Assembly: GCA_913057645.1 (NCBI GenBank)
Contig: CAJXOU010000020.1
Location: 1-45,857 of the forward strand
Length of the DNA stretch: 45,857 bases
Source: an uncultured Rhodobiaceae bacterium
GTDB taxonomy: Bacteria > Pseudomonadota > Alphaproteobacteria > Parvibaculales > Parvibaculaceae
Direction of reading: 5' to 3'
Shown here: piece by piece, positions 7,468 to 15,050 of the stretch
How the letters are laid out: each line of letters opens with the position of its first letter
How positions within the stretch are numbered: position 1 is the first letter of the stretch
Notes under the pieces: model-generated
Seen by the model: the letters and a program-made list of their open reading frames with translations, nothing else
The model's database searches: none
Told to the model about the DNA's origin: nothing
Made by a program: the position numbers and the translations under genes

Positions 7468-8265
7468 TCAGAACCAGAGGCGAATTCCCGTCACCAATGA
7501 CACGGCACCGACATCCTCCCCGCTCGCGCGAGCAATATCCGCCGTCTCGCCCACTGCGCTTTCCCAGGAGACGCCAATATAGGGCGCAAATTCCCTGACC
7601 ACCTCATATCGGAGACGCAGCCCCGTCTCCACCGTGCTCAGCCCCGACCCGATACCAAGCTCGGGTACGTCCTGAACCGAAAAATCGAACTCCGCGCGTG
7701 GCTGCAGGATAAGGCGCTGTGTCAGCAACAACTCATATTCCGCCTCGAAACGGGCCGACAGATCCCCGTCCTCACTCAGGAAAGCGGCCCCATCCACCTC
7801 GAACCAGTAAGGAGCCAGGCCCTGCACGCCCAGAACGGCGAAGCTGCGCGTGGGGTGCGGGCGAAAATCGTGGCGCACCCCCGCTTGTACGTCAAAATAA
7901 GACGAAATGGTGCGCGTATAGAGCGCCTGCACCTCGACGCCTTCGGCCTGATCTTGGTCCAGGAGATATTCGCCTTCCGTCTTCACCGTGACCTTGTCGA
8001 TGTCGCCGCCAAACCAGCCCTGCATGTCCCAGAGCAGCACCGGTTCGCCCTCATTGCTGCGGTATTCCAGCCGGTCACCCATAAGCATGAAGTTGGTCTG
8101 CCCGCCCGTCTCATGTTTCAGCGCGCGGCGGGCAGCCGCCATTTCTTCCGCGTCATAGTGTTCGTCCGCGGCGCTGTAGCCGAATTCATCTTCCGCCGCG
8201 AAAGCCGGAACGGCCACAAGCACACCGAACACCGCCAGCCCGGACATTAAAGTTGCCGTTTTCAT
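7468..8265 (-). CDS. copB: Copper resistance protein B (outer membrane)
   Basis: The 265-aa protein has a signal peptide (cleavage near PAFA-AED) and then a CopB-type body: GDRLEYRSNEGEPVLLWDMQ, then repeated amphipathic strands, ending with IRLWF whose terminal Phe is typical of outer-membrane beta-barrels. CopB binds or exports copper at the outer membrane and works with CopA. Its ATG overlaps the copA stop by four bases (ATGA), so the two are translationally coupled. The N-terminal region is short, lacking the long Met/His-rich stretch that some CopB proteins have; here that stretch is in CopA. Confidence 0.92.
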   Translation of the reverse strand: MKTATLMSGLAVFGVLVAVPAFAAEDEFGYSAADEHYDAEEMAAARRALKHETGGQTNFMLMGDRLEYRSNEGEPVLLWDMQGWFGGDIDKVTVKTEGEYLLDQDQAEGVEVQALYTRTISSYFDVQAGVRHDFRPHPTRSFAVLGVQGLAPYWFEVDGAAFLSEDGDLSARFEAEYELLLTQRLILQPRAEFDFSVQDVPELGIGSGLSTVETGLRLRYEVVREFAPYIGVSWESAVGETADIARASGEDVGAVSLVTGIRLWF

Positions 8266-10118
8266 TGGGACGCCTCCGCCATGTCTTTACGTACCGAAAC
8301 CACCTGAAACATGCCCGCATGCATGTGATAGAGAAGATGGCAGTGAAAGGCCCAGTCGCCCTCTTCATCCGCCGTCACGTCGAAAGACATCTTCTCGCCG
8401 GGCTTGACCACGATGGTGTGCTTGCGAGGTTTGTGATTCCCCGCGCCCGTCACCAGCTCGAAGAACATGCCGTGCAGGTGAATGGGATGCGGCATCATCG
8501 TGTCGTTGACCATTGTCAGGCGCAGACGTTCGCCATAGTGAAAAATGATGGGCTCCGTCACCTCCGAAAACTTCTTACCGTCGAACGACCACATATAGCG
8601 TTCCATGTTTCCGGTCAGATGCAGCTCCATCTCCCGGCCCGGCGCGCGCGTATCCGGATTGGGTGCCAAGCTTTCAAGATCCGTGTAGACGAGAACCCGG
8701 TGCGTCACATCTTCAAGGCCAACGCCCGGTTCACCCAGCCGGTTTTGCGGCTGCATCGCTGTGTTGGCAATGCCGGGTCCGGTAGGGTGGTTGTGCGCCT
8801 CCATCGCGCCCATGCCGTCTTTTTGCATGGCCCCGGCCGGGGCGCTTTCATGGCTCATCACCCCATGATCCATGGCGCCGTGCCCCATGGCGGAATGATC
8901 CATGGACCCGTGGTCCATTTCACCGCTCTTCTGACCGCCCGATTCGCCTTGGCCCATCGCGGCATGATCCATACCGCCATGACTCATTCCACCATGTCCG
9001 GCCATGCCCATGTCCTTCATGGTCAAGAGCGGTCTGGGCCGCAGCGGCGGCACCTCCGCTTCCATGCCCGGACGCGGCGCGAGCGTCGCCCGCCCGTAAC
9101 CGGACCGGTCGATGGATTCGCACATCAGCGTGTAGGCCCGATCCTTGCGGGGCGTGATGACAACGTCATAGGTTTCGGCCACGCCGATCTGAAACTCGTC
9201 CCGCTCCACCGGACGCACATTCTGCCCGTCCGCCTGCACGATGCTCAGCGGGAGGCCCGGAATGCGCACATTGAATATCGACATGGCCGAGGCATTGACG
9301 AAACGCAGCCGCACCCGCTCGCCCGGCTCGAACAACGCCGTCCAGTTATCGCCCGGCCCATGCCCGTTGACGAGGAGGGTATAGGTAGCCCCGGTTACGT
9401 CGGAAATGTCGGTCGGGCTCATGCGCATGTCGCCCCACATCAGGCGTTCCCTGATGGTCTCGCCAAATCCCATCCGGGACACATCACGCATGAAATCACC
9501 GGCGGTACGCTCCTGAAAATTATAGACATCCGACATCTTTTTCAGTTTGGCGAAGACTCGGTGCGGCCCCTCAAACGTGTAGTCCGACAGCACCACCACA
9601 TATTCCCGGTCATAACCCACCGGATCGCTGCCAGCCGGGTCCACGACAAGCGGGCCATAGTGGCCGAGCTGCTCCTGCAACCCCGAATGGCTGTGATACC
9701 AGTAGGTGCCGGACTGGCGCACCGGAAACGTATATTCGAACGTTTCCCCCGCCTTGATCCCGGGGAACGTCACCCCCGGCACACCGTCCATCTGGAAAGG
9801 CACCAGCATGCCGTGCCAGTGAATGGACGTGTCCTCGTCCAGATGATTGGTCACGCGCATGGTGACCTGCTCGCCTTCCTGCCAGCGCAAGAGAGGCGCG
9901 GGCAAGGTGCCGTTGACCGTGATCGCCTCGCCGGTGCGCCCGTCTATATTGATGGCGCTGCGGGCAATATCCAGATCGAACCGGTTGCCGGAAAGAGCGG
10001 TGATACCTGCCTCGGACAGAGAACGCGGCGAACGCGCCCAGGCCGGCAGGAGGCCGGAGGCAGCAAGCATGGCCGCGCCCGATGAAAACGATTTCAGGAG
10101 GTGACGCCGTGTCAGCAT
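8262..10118 (-). CDS. copA: CopA-type periplasmic multicopper oxidase
   Basis: The 618-aa protein starts with a Tat signal peptide (TRRHLLKSF … LLPAWA), consistent with folding around copper before export. The cupredoxin domains carry all four copper-binding motifs: HWHG and YHSHSG near the N terminus, HPIHLHG and FHCHLLYHMHAGM at the C terminus. Residues ~367-440 are a Met/His-rich insert of GHGGM/DHSAM-type repeats, a copper-binding feature of PcoA/CopA. It oxidises Cu(I) and sequesters copper in the periplasm. It lies 2 bp after the DUF2231 gene and overlaps copB, within a leftward operon beginning at the CsoR-type operator. It is not the P-type ATPase that shares the name CopA. Confidence 0.95.
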   Translation of the reverse strand: MLTRRHLLKSFSSGAAMLAASGLLPAWARSPRSLSEAGITALSGNRFDLDIARSAINIDGRTGEAITVNGTLPAPLLRWQEGEQVTMRVTNHLDEDTSIHWHGMLVPFQMDGVPGVTFPGIKAGETFEYTFPVRQSGTYWYHSHSGLQEQLGHYGPLVVDPAGSDPVGYDREYVVVLSDYTFEGPHRVFAKLKKMSDVYNFQERTAGDFMRDVSRMGFGETIRERLMWGDMRMSPTDISDVTGATYTLLVNGHGPGDNWTALFEPGERVRLRFVNASAMSIFNVRIPGLPLSIVQADGQNVRPVERDEFQIGVAETYDVVITPRKDRAYTLMCESIDRSGYGRATLAPRPGMEAEVPPLRPRPLLTMKDMGMAGHGGMSHGGMDHAAMGQGESGGQKSGEMDHGSMDHSAMGHGAMDHGVMSHESAPAGAMQKDGMGAMEAHNHPTGPGIANTAMQPQNRLGEPGVGLEDVTHRVLVYTDLESLAPNPDTRAPGREMELHLTGNMERYMWSFDGKKFSEVTEPIIFHYGERLRLTMVNDTMMPHPIHLHGMFFELVTGAGNHKPRKHTIVVKPGEKMSFDVTADEEGDWAFHCHLLYHMHAGMFQVVSVRKDMAEASQ

Positions 10119-10120
10119 GT

Positions 10121-10840
10121 TCAGTGCTCTTCGTGAGAGTGGGGTGAATGGGTGTGCGCTGCCGGATAGGCGTAATGATCGGCGCCATAAAGCATGCGCC
10201 CACCCAGATAGCCGTTGAGACCGGCAAGAACGGCCAGGACGAAAAGTCCGGTCCGGTAAAGGCTCGGCCCGGATTGCTCACGCCAGTGCCGCTCGCCAAG
10301 CCAGAGAACGGCAAGCGCGAGGATGGCAACGGCCGTGCCGTTCCAGCGGTGAAAGGCAAGAAGCGGCCCGTCGCTGCTCACGGAAAACCCGGCGAAGAAC
10401 CAGCCCAGGATCACCGTGCCCACGGCGGAGACGGTCCCTGCCCAAAGCATGAAACGCGCCGCATTCGGCAAAAGCGCGGCCCGGTAACGGAACCGCAACG
10501 CCTCGGCCAGCGCCGCGCCCATCAGCAACCCGATCGGAAAGTTCGTGGCGGCAGGATGAAGCTTGCCGATCCAGCTTAGAAAACGCTCGAAGCCGGTATC
10601 GGCCCAGCCTGCGTGGGCGCTGTGATCGTGCCCGCCTTCGTCCTGCATCGGCGCAGGCGGACCGACCTTGGCGCTTGCCGGCGCTTGCGCGTCGTGTCGG
10701 TCTTGCGCCGGTACGCGCATATCCGCCTGATCGGATGACCTCTCATGTACTTCGTCACCATGCGCATACGCGCCGCCCGTCATGGCGAGTACGAGAAAAA
10801 GGCCCGCCGTGACGGCAAAAATAGAGAATCTGTGAATCAT
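10121..10840 (-). CDS. DUF2231-type membrane protein of the copper operon
   Basis: From the ATG at 10840 (GGAAGAG upstream) the product is 239 aa. It has a signal peptide (…GGAYA-HGDE), a His/Asp-rich periplasmic segment (DEGGHDHSAHAGW) and four transmembrane helices beginning with LHPAATNFPIGLLMGAALAE, which is the DUF2231 signature. The tail is His-rich (HTHSPHSHEEH). The His clusters at both ends suggest metal binding. It sits 2 bp before copA. The open frame has an earlier ATG at 10870, but the later start gives a clean signal peptide. Function in copper handling is inferred from context and His content. Confidence 0.75.
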   Translation of the reverse strand: MIHRFSIFAVTAGLFLVLAMTGGAYAHGDEVHERSSDQADMRVPAQDRHDAQAPASAKVGPPAPMQDEGGHDHSAHAGWADTGFERFLSWIGKLHPAATNFPIGLLMGAALAEALRFRYRAALLPNAARFMLWAGTVSAVGTVILGWFFAGFSVSSDGPLLAFHRWNGTAVAILALAVLWLGERHWREQSGPSLYRTGLFVLAVLAGLNGYLGGRMLYGADHYAYPAAHTHSPHSHEEH

Positions 10841-10908
10841 TTCATCTCTTCCGTTTTGAATGAGCAACATGCCGCCTCAGGAAGGCAGCCCTCAGTCAAA
10901 CGAAAGAG

Positions 10909-11352
10909 CTAAATCAAAAGAAGATTGTGCAGGCCAACCGGCGTTACCCCAGCAAGGGGTAGCCCGGTTTGCGCCATAGCTGGCATGTGCTGCCAGAGCA
11001 GCAAGGGCGGCAGGCCGACCGGCCCGGCGCGCGCAGCAAGACTCGGTGACATTTCAAACGGAGAAAAAGCCCTTGCCGCTGTCAGCGCGCTCGCACGCAA
11101 CTCTGCAGAGTTGCAGCATTTGACCAGCTCGTGGCCATCTTCCTGTGCGTTTGCGGTTTCGTGTCCGTGGGAAGCAGGTGCCACCGCATCATAAGCACGC
11201 TCCTGATGCGCGTGCCCGGACATAACGTGTCCTGCCAGCGCCGCATGGGCAGCGCCGCCGAGAGGAAAACATGCACCAAAGGCGCCCGCGCCCCAAACAA
11301 GAGCCAGCAAAAATACTGCCATAACGCTGACGGCCGGGTTTCTGCGTGCCAT
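10909..11352 (-). CDS. Small exported Cys/His protein, first gene of the copAB operon
   Basis: The 147-aa product has an N-terminal hydrophobic leader (VMAVFLLALVWGAGAFG), a His-containing segment (GHVMSGHAHQE), a Cys pair (VKCCNS) and a Pro/Leu-rich C terminus. I do not recognise a named family. It is the first gene leftward of the CsoR-type operator, so it is likely copper-induced with copAB. The Cys pair and His/Met residues suggest a periplasmic or membrane-attached copper ligand. The leftward ribosome site is GAGCGG before the ATG. Confidence 0.6.
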   Translation of the reverse strand: MARRNPAVSVMAVFLLALVWGAGAFGACFPLGGAAHAALAGHVMSGHAHQERAYDAVAPASHGHETANAQEDGHELVKCCNSAELRASALTAARAFSPFEMSPSLAARAGPVGLPPLLLWQHMPAMAQTGLPLAGVTPVGLHNLLLI

Positions 11353-11379
11353 ATTCCGCTCACTTAATTAACCTTTCTT

Positions 11380-11396
11380 ATACCCCTATGGAGTAT
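11380..11396. promoter_or_regulatory. Putative CsoR operator
   Basis: ATACCCCTATGGAGTAT is an imperfect palindrome (ATAC…GTAT ends, CCC/GGAG inner arms) of the A/T-C/G-A/T form bound by Cu(I)-sensing CsoR repressors. It lies in the 50-bp gap between the divergent copper operon and csoR itself, so CsoR could repress both until Cu(I) binds. It contains the ATG at 11388, which argues that the real csoR start is the next ATG at 11403. Confidence 0.65.
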
Positions 11397-11402
11397 CCGT
11401 CA

Positions 11403-11675
11403 ATGGAGGTTGCCACGCGCACGACTGTAAACCGTCTGAAACGGATCGAAGGCCAGGTCCGGGGCGTCACGCGGATGTTGCAGGAGGATCGATATTGCAT
11501 AGATGTTCTCCGGCAAATCCAGGCGGTCAAGGCTGCCTTGCGAAAAGTGGAAAGCGAGGTGCTTAAGCAGCACACCGGTCACTGCGTCGAACACGCCATC
11601 AAGAGCGGCTCGGCGAAAGAACAACGAGAGAAGTTCGCGGAACTTATCGATCTATTCGAACAGACCCGGAAATGA
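11403..11675 (+). CDS. csoR: CsoR-type copper-sensing repressor
   Basis: The 90-aa all-helical protein has the CsoR/RcnR hallmark RLKRIEGQVRG and the Cu(I) ligand set Cys32, His57 and Cys61 with the exact CsoR spacing (25 and 4 residues). RcnR and FrmR relatives have an N-terminal His instead, so copper is the likely signal. The ATG at 11403 is chosen because GGAG stands 10 bases upstream and earlier ATGs fall in or before the operator. It is divergent from the copAB operon and 9 bp before the acyltransferase gene, with which it is probably cotranscribed. Confidence 0.85.
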   Translation: MEVATRTTVNRLKRIEGQVRGVTRMLQEDRYCIDVLRQIQAVKAALRKVESEVLKQHTGHCVEHAIKSGSAKEQREKFAELIDLFEQTRK

Positions 11676-11684
11676 CGGAGCAAC

Positions 11685-12803
11685 ATGGCGCGTTTGCGGA
11701 CAAAGACAGTGTTTTTGGGGGACGTTGCGCAAAGCCGCGACAACAATCTCAATCTGCTCCGCTTTCTCGCCGCCGCCGCCGTCGCGCTTTCCCACAGCTT
11801 CCTGCTTGTCACGGGCGACCCGGAAAGCCGTCCGCTCATGAAGGCGACAGGCTTTTCCATCGGCTATCACGCCGTTGACATCTTTTTTGTCATCAGCGGA
11901 TTTCTGGTCACGCAAAGCTGGATGCGCCGGAATTCCTTGCTGGACTTCACGGTGGCCCGCGCCTTGCGCATCTACCCGGCACTTGCCGTATGCGTGGTCC
12001 TGACCGCGCTTGTGCTGCTGCCGCCCCTGAGCAAAATGTCCGCTGCCGACTACTTCTCGTCCTTCGAGACGTTTTCCTATGTGATCATGACCGCCAGCCT
12101 TACCTCACCGGACGGCACATTGCCCGGCATCTTCCTCACGACGCCGGTTGCCAATGAGGTCAACGGCTCCCTTTGGACACTCAGATACGAAGTGCTGTGC
12201 TACGCGGCCCTCGCCCTTTTGGGTATGAGCGGTATCCTCGCACGGCGCAAATGGCTGATCCGCACGGCCTTTGTGATCGGCCTCCCCCTCGCCGCACTGT
12301 CTCTTTTCCCCATCGCCTATGCCGATGATACGATCCTCGTCCACTTCGTGCGGTTTGGCCTGTGCTTCGGGCTGGGCGTACTGGCCCATGAATACCGCGC
12401 GCAAATCCCACTTCATTGGGCGGGTGTCGTGTTTTTATTCCTGCTCACCGTGGCCATGCGACCTTACGCTGTTTTTCCGCTGAGCTTCTACCTTCTCACC
12501 GCCTACAGCGCATTCTGGCTGGCCTATATTCCCGGCGGCCGGATCAGGCGCTTCAACAACGCCGGGGACTATTCCTACGGCCTTTATATTTACGCCTATC
12601 CGCTTCAGCAGGTTCTTGTGCTAACTATACCAGGCTTGATGCCACTCCAACTCTTCGCTGTCACAGTGGCAACGACCCTCCCTGCCGCGATTCTTTCATG
12701 GTATTTCATTGAAAAACCTGCCTTGGCAAAAAAAGAAAATGTTTCGGCGTGGCTGAAGCGCTTTGGCGGGCAGCTGGTCCCGGGCAACCGCACACACCTA
12801 TAG
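11685..12803 (+). CDS. Acyltransferase 3 family membrane protein
   Basis: The 372-aa protein is made of about ten transmembrane helices. It opens with NNLNLLRFLAAAAVALSHS, whose His is the conserved catalytic residue of the acyltransferase-3 (OafA/NodX) family, followed by DIFFVISGFLVTQSW, another family signature. Such enzymes transfer acetyl or other acyl groups to surface polysaccharides or small molecules. A GGAG site precedes the ATG, and the gene starts 9 bp after csoR, so its transcription may be copper-controlled. A link between acyl transfer and copper tolerance (envelope modification) is plausible but unproven. Confidence 0.8.
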   Translation: MARLRTKTVFLGDVAQSRDNNLNLLRFLAAAAVALSHSFLLVTGDPESRPLMKATGFSIGYHAVDIFFVISGFLVTQSWMRRNSLLDFTVARALRIYPALAVCVVLTALVLLPPLSKMSAADYFSSFETFSYVIMTASLTSPDGTLPGIFLTTPVANEVNGSLWTLRYEVLCYAALALLGMSGILARRKWLIRTAFVIGLPLAALSLFPIAYADDTILVHFVRFGLCFGLGVLAHEYRAQIPLHWAGVVFLFLLTVAMRPYAVFPLSFYLLTAYSAFWLAYIPGGRIRRFNNAGDYSYGLYIYAYPLQQVLVLTIPGLMPLQLFAVTVATTLPAAILSWYFIEKPALAKKENVSAWLKRFGGQLVPGNRTHL

Positions 12804-12885
12804 ATCGGCGATATCAGTCAGTGGTGTGCGTGAAATAAGCCTGCGGCATCACGCGAATGTGCGGAACCCGGCCAACGAATACGGC

Positions 12886-12916
12886 TTGACCTTCCTCCTG
12901 CGAGAAGGTTTAGACT
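12886..12916 (+). promoter_or_regulatory. CueR/MerR-type copper-activated promoter
   Basis: TTGACC (12886-12891) and TAGACT (12911-12916) are separated by 19 bp, the over-long spacer typical of MerR-activated promoters. The spacer holds the dyad ACCTTC-n9-GAAGGT (12889-12909), nearly the same as the known CueR operator of copA/cueO promoters. The start of transcription would fall near 12923, about 64 bases before the next gene. No CueR gene is in this window. Confidence 0.8.
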
Positions 12917-12986
12917 CGAATAATCAAAGTGTGATCGTTCCTTTCCTTAGGGACGGTTCTGCGCCTAGCTGATTGGAAATGGAGCC

Positions 12987-13358
12987 ATGCTTCGCACCGG
13001 CAACACTTTCTCATTGTTGCGTGTGCTGGCAATTGCCGCGGCAATCGCCTTTTTCCCGTCTGCCATTTCAGCCAATCCGTTGCCATCCTGTGTGGATCAC
13101 GCCGGTATGAAGAGCCATGCAGCGCCCCAACCAGCAGGTACGCTGGATACGGAATGGCCGGGAGATTCAGCCAAACGGACGTTGAGCTGCTGTTTTGCCG
13201 CCAGTTATTGTCATGCATGGATTGAAACGCCGGGCAAATACTTTTGCCCGGATACCACGCAGGAAGGCCTGATATACTTCTCCGAGCTCCCCGCATCGTT
13301 TGCGTATGAGCCTGCTGCGCCGCCTCCCAAGCGCTTCTCCCCATCCATTCGTACTTGA
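12987..13358 (+). CDS. Small exported Cys-rich protein under the CueR-type promoter
   Basis: The 123-aa product has a signal peptide (LAIAAAIAFFPSAISA-NP), then six Cys residues in the mature part, including TLSCCFAASYCHAW, and a Pro-rich C terminus (EPAAPPPKRFSPS). No family recognised. It is the first gene after the CueR-type promoter, so copper induction is likely. Its general layout (leader, CC pair, Pro-rich tail) resembles the 147-aa protein at 10909-11352, though the sequences are not obviously homologous by eye. GGAA/GGAG lies just before the ATG. Confidence 0.6.
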   Translation: MLRTGNTFSLLRVLAIAAAIAFFPSAISANPLPSCVDHAGMKSHAAPQPAGTLDTEWPGDSAKRTLSCCFAASYCHAWIETPGKYFCPDTTQEGLIYFSELPASFAYEPAAPPPKRFSPSIRT

Positions 13359-13424
13359 TTTTCAATGGAAACACTCGGTAGCCGTGCGCATTACATGCGC
13401 ATGCATCCTTAGTGGAGAAGACTT

Positions 13425-13733
13425 ATGACAACCAAGACAGAGAGTTCGTCCTTTGTGACGGGCGCATTTTTCATCGCGGCAATCTTGCTATCTGCCCCGG
13501 CGTTTGCGGACATGGGGGCGGAGCATGGCACGGATGGCGCCTCCGGCAGCCATGGCATGTCACAGCAGGACGATATGGGCGCGGAGGATCATATGCGTAT
13601 GATGAATGACCATGCGCAAATGCCGTGCTGTGACGAGAAGACACAAATGCCGTGCTGTGACGAGAAGACACAAATGCCGATGCGGGCGGACGAAGACCGC
13701 ACACCGCCGAAATCCAATTATAACAAGAAGTAA
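13425..13733 (+). CDS. Small exported Met/His/Cys-rich metal-binding protein
   Basis: The 102-aa product has a signal peptide (…LLSAPAFA-DMG), a Met/His-rich section (AEHGTDGASGSHGM, DHMRMMNDHAQM) and a tandem repeat MPCCDEKTQ-MPCCDEKTQ-MP. Such density of thioether, imidazole and vicinal Cys ligands is typical of periplasmic copper scavengers, so copper buffering is the natural inference. GGAG stands 7 bases before the ATG. It follows the 123-aa gene by 66 bp and is probably on the same CueR-type transcript, ending at the hairpin 13748-13779. I know no named family for it. Confidence 0.65.
   Translation: MTTKTESSSFVTGAFFIAAILLSAPAFADMGAEHGTDGASGSHGMSQQDDMGAEDHMRMMNDHAQMPCCDEKTQMPCCDEKTQMPMRADEDRTPPKSNYNKK
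13617..13679 (+). repeat. 27-bp in-frame tandem repeat
   Basis: Two identical 27-bp units (13617-13643 and 13644-13670) plus the first 9 bases of a third encode the MPCCDEKTQ repeats. Exact identity at the DNA level indicates a recent duplication, and the length in multiples of three preserves the frame. Confidence 0.9.
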
Positions 13734-13747
13734 CGCGGGTCCTGCGG

Positions 13748-13779
13748 CGTCCTCCCAGGGGTCAGTCCCTGGGAGGACG
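13748..13779 (+). terminator. Strong hairpin after the small copper genes
   Basis: A perfect 13-bp stem (CGTCCTCCCAGGG / CCCTGGGAGGACG) with a 6-base loop lies 14 bases after the stop at 13733. There is no T-run after it, so it may act as a 3' stabilising hairpin or a weak terminator. Confidence 0.6.
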
Positions 13780-14028
13780 TGAGCGCCTCATGCAGGTATT
13801 CATGGGGTTGGCGTTCCCGCTAAAAATGGTTACAGACTTCACGATTCCGCTGGACGCGTTGACGCCAGCCCACGGATACGTTCCGTGATGCAAGGTATCG
13901 GACATTCGTTGTTGACATTGGCGCGGTTTCTTGCCCCTGCTCCTTCCTTCGGCGCCGGAGCGGCATCCTGTTCCGAAAGTGGTTATTCGACCCATACAGC
14001 CCATTCGACATCGCTGGACCGGGCCGGC
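13780..14028. other. Non-coding stretch before the frameshifted Cys-rich gene
   Basis: No gene seen. It holds a small hairpin CACGGA-n5-TCCGTG near 13873-13889 and a TTGACA at 13913-13918 without a clear -10 partner. The promoter for the gene at 14040 should be here. Confidence 0.4.
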
Positions 14029-14039
14029 GGAGGGATTTG

Positions 14040-14328
14040 ATGATCCGCTGTCTTCTATATCCGCTGCTTGCCTTAGCGCTGCTGGTCACGCCCGGCACGT
14101 TTTGCGGATATGAGCATGCCCGCCGCCAAAGCAGACCTAGGTTCAGTGGCGGCGCCCGACGCCGGTGAAGCGAGTGCTACCGCAGAAGAGAAAGTTTCCA
14201 CGGACGAAATGCTCGACTGCGACACTTGCAGCGTCTGCGCAGAAAACGGTGCTTGCACGGCAGATAAAAGTGATGCGGCCTGCGACAAGACTTGCCGCAC
14301 AGCCTGCATCACCGGATTGTGCTCATAA
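14040..14328 (+). pseudogene. Exported Cys-rich protein split by a +1-base frameshift
   Basis: An ATG at 14040 with GGAGGG five bases upstream opens a good signal peptide (MIRCLLYPLLALALLVTPG). After four T's at 14100-14103 that frame loses sense, while the next frame gives DMSMPAAKADLGS and a mature domain with nine Cys (LDCDTCSVCAENGAC … CDKTCRTACITGLC). Removing one T gives TFA-DM, a perfect signal cleavage site like that of the gene at 13425 (AFA-DM). So the gene is one protein of ~95 aa broken by one base in a T-run. It would be a periplasmic metallothionein-like protein. Sequencing error, real inactivation or ribosomal slippage are all possible. The second part alone (14110-14328) has no ribosome site. 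Confidence 0.65.
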
Positions 14329-14518
14329 AGAGTGTGCTGCGGATAGTAACTGGTCCATTCAGGCGGGAAGATTGGCTAAAGGACCTGCTCTGGCCTCGGG
14401 TAGCGCAGCGCTCCGCCGCTTGCTGGTATGTATTCAAAACCGAGCTTGCACGCCTCCAGGATCGCGCATTAGGCCAGTTCCTCCGGGCTTTAACCAATAT
14501 GGCCTCCCCGCGTTTTCT

Positions 14519-14797
14519 CTAGCCTCTTGCATGAAAAAAGTTGCAAAGGGGCACGAAAACGAGGGCGATGTACCAACCGTAGAGATAAGCGCCGATCAAC
14601 CCGAAAAAGAACCCCTGCACCGTTAGCCATTCAAAACCGGGAAGAAGCGGCGCCCAAGCCTCATACATCCGCATCGGTTCCGGCGCGATAAGGCCGAAGG
14701 CGACGCACAAAAGATAGCTAATGAGTAGAAACAAGGACAAGCTGTGCCCGACAGGCAAAATGCGAAATCGTTTTTCTATTTCTGACGTTTCTGTCAT
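14519..14797 (-). CDS. DUF5676 family small membrane protein
   Basis: The 92-aa product has two transmembrane helices: SLSLFLLISYLLCVAFGLI and GFFFGLIGAYLYGWYIALVF, with the loop MYEAWAPLLPGFEWLTVQ between them. This is the pattern I know as DUF5676, a family of unknown function often seen in metal-resistance islands. GAGGA lies 5 bases before the ATG. It is divergent from the APC permease gene, with 253 bp between them. Confidence 0.75.
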   Translation of the reverse strand: MTETSEIEKRFRILPVGHSLSLFLLISYLLCVAFGLIAPEPMRMYEAWAPLLPGFEWLTVQGFFFGLIGAYLYGWYIALVFVPLCNFFHARG

Positions 14798-15050
14798 GGC
14801 ATCCTCTGGTTCTTTATCAGCCCATCGGCTGCTTTCGCTTTGAAAAAGCGTGAACCGATAGCTGCTGATTGTCCAGACTGCAATCCCGGTGAACGGTCAT
14901 TTAATTTGTCCCTAAGCGGATCAAATGGAAAAAACACTGCAGAAACAGCACCGTTTGACATAGAACAAACCCGTTCTCCTTGCGTCGAAATACTGGCCGA
15001 TTCATGCAGGAGTGAGGCTGGCCGCTCAAGCATGGCAAACGGAGGAAAAA

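Noticed and set aside
8253-10085. 610-codon open frame antisense to copA
   Set aside because: It mirrors the copA frame exactly. The His-rich translation is the complement of CopA's Met/His codons, with no ribosome site or domain.
14292-14522. 76-codon frame after the Cys-rich gene
   Set aside because: Overlaps the end of the Cys-rich frame, lacks a ribosome site and known motif; probably chance.
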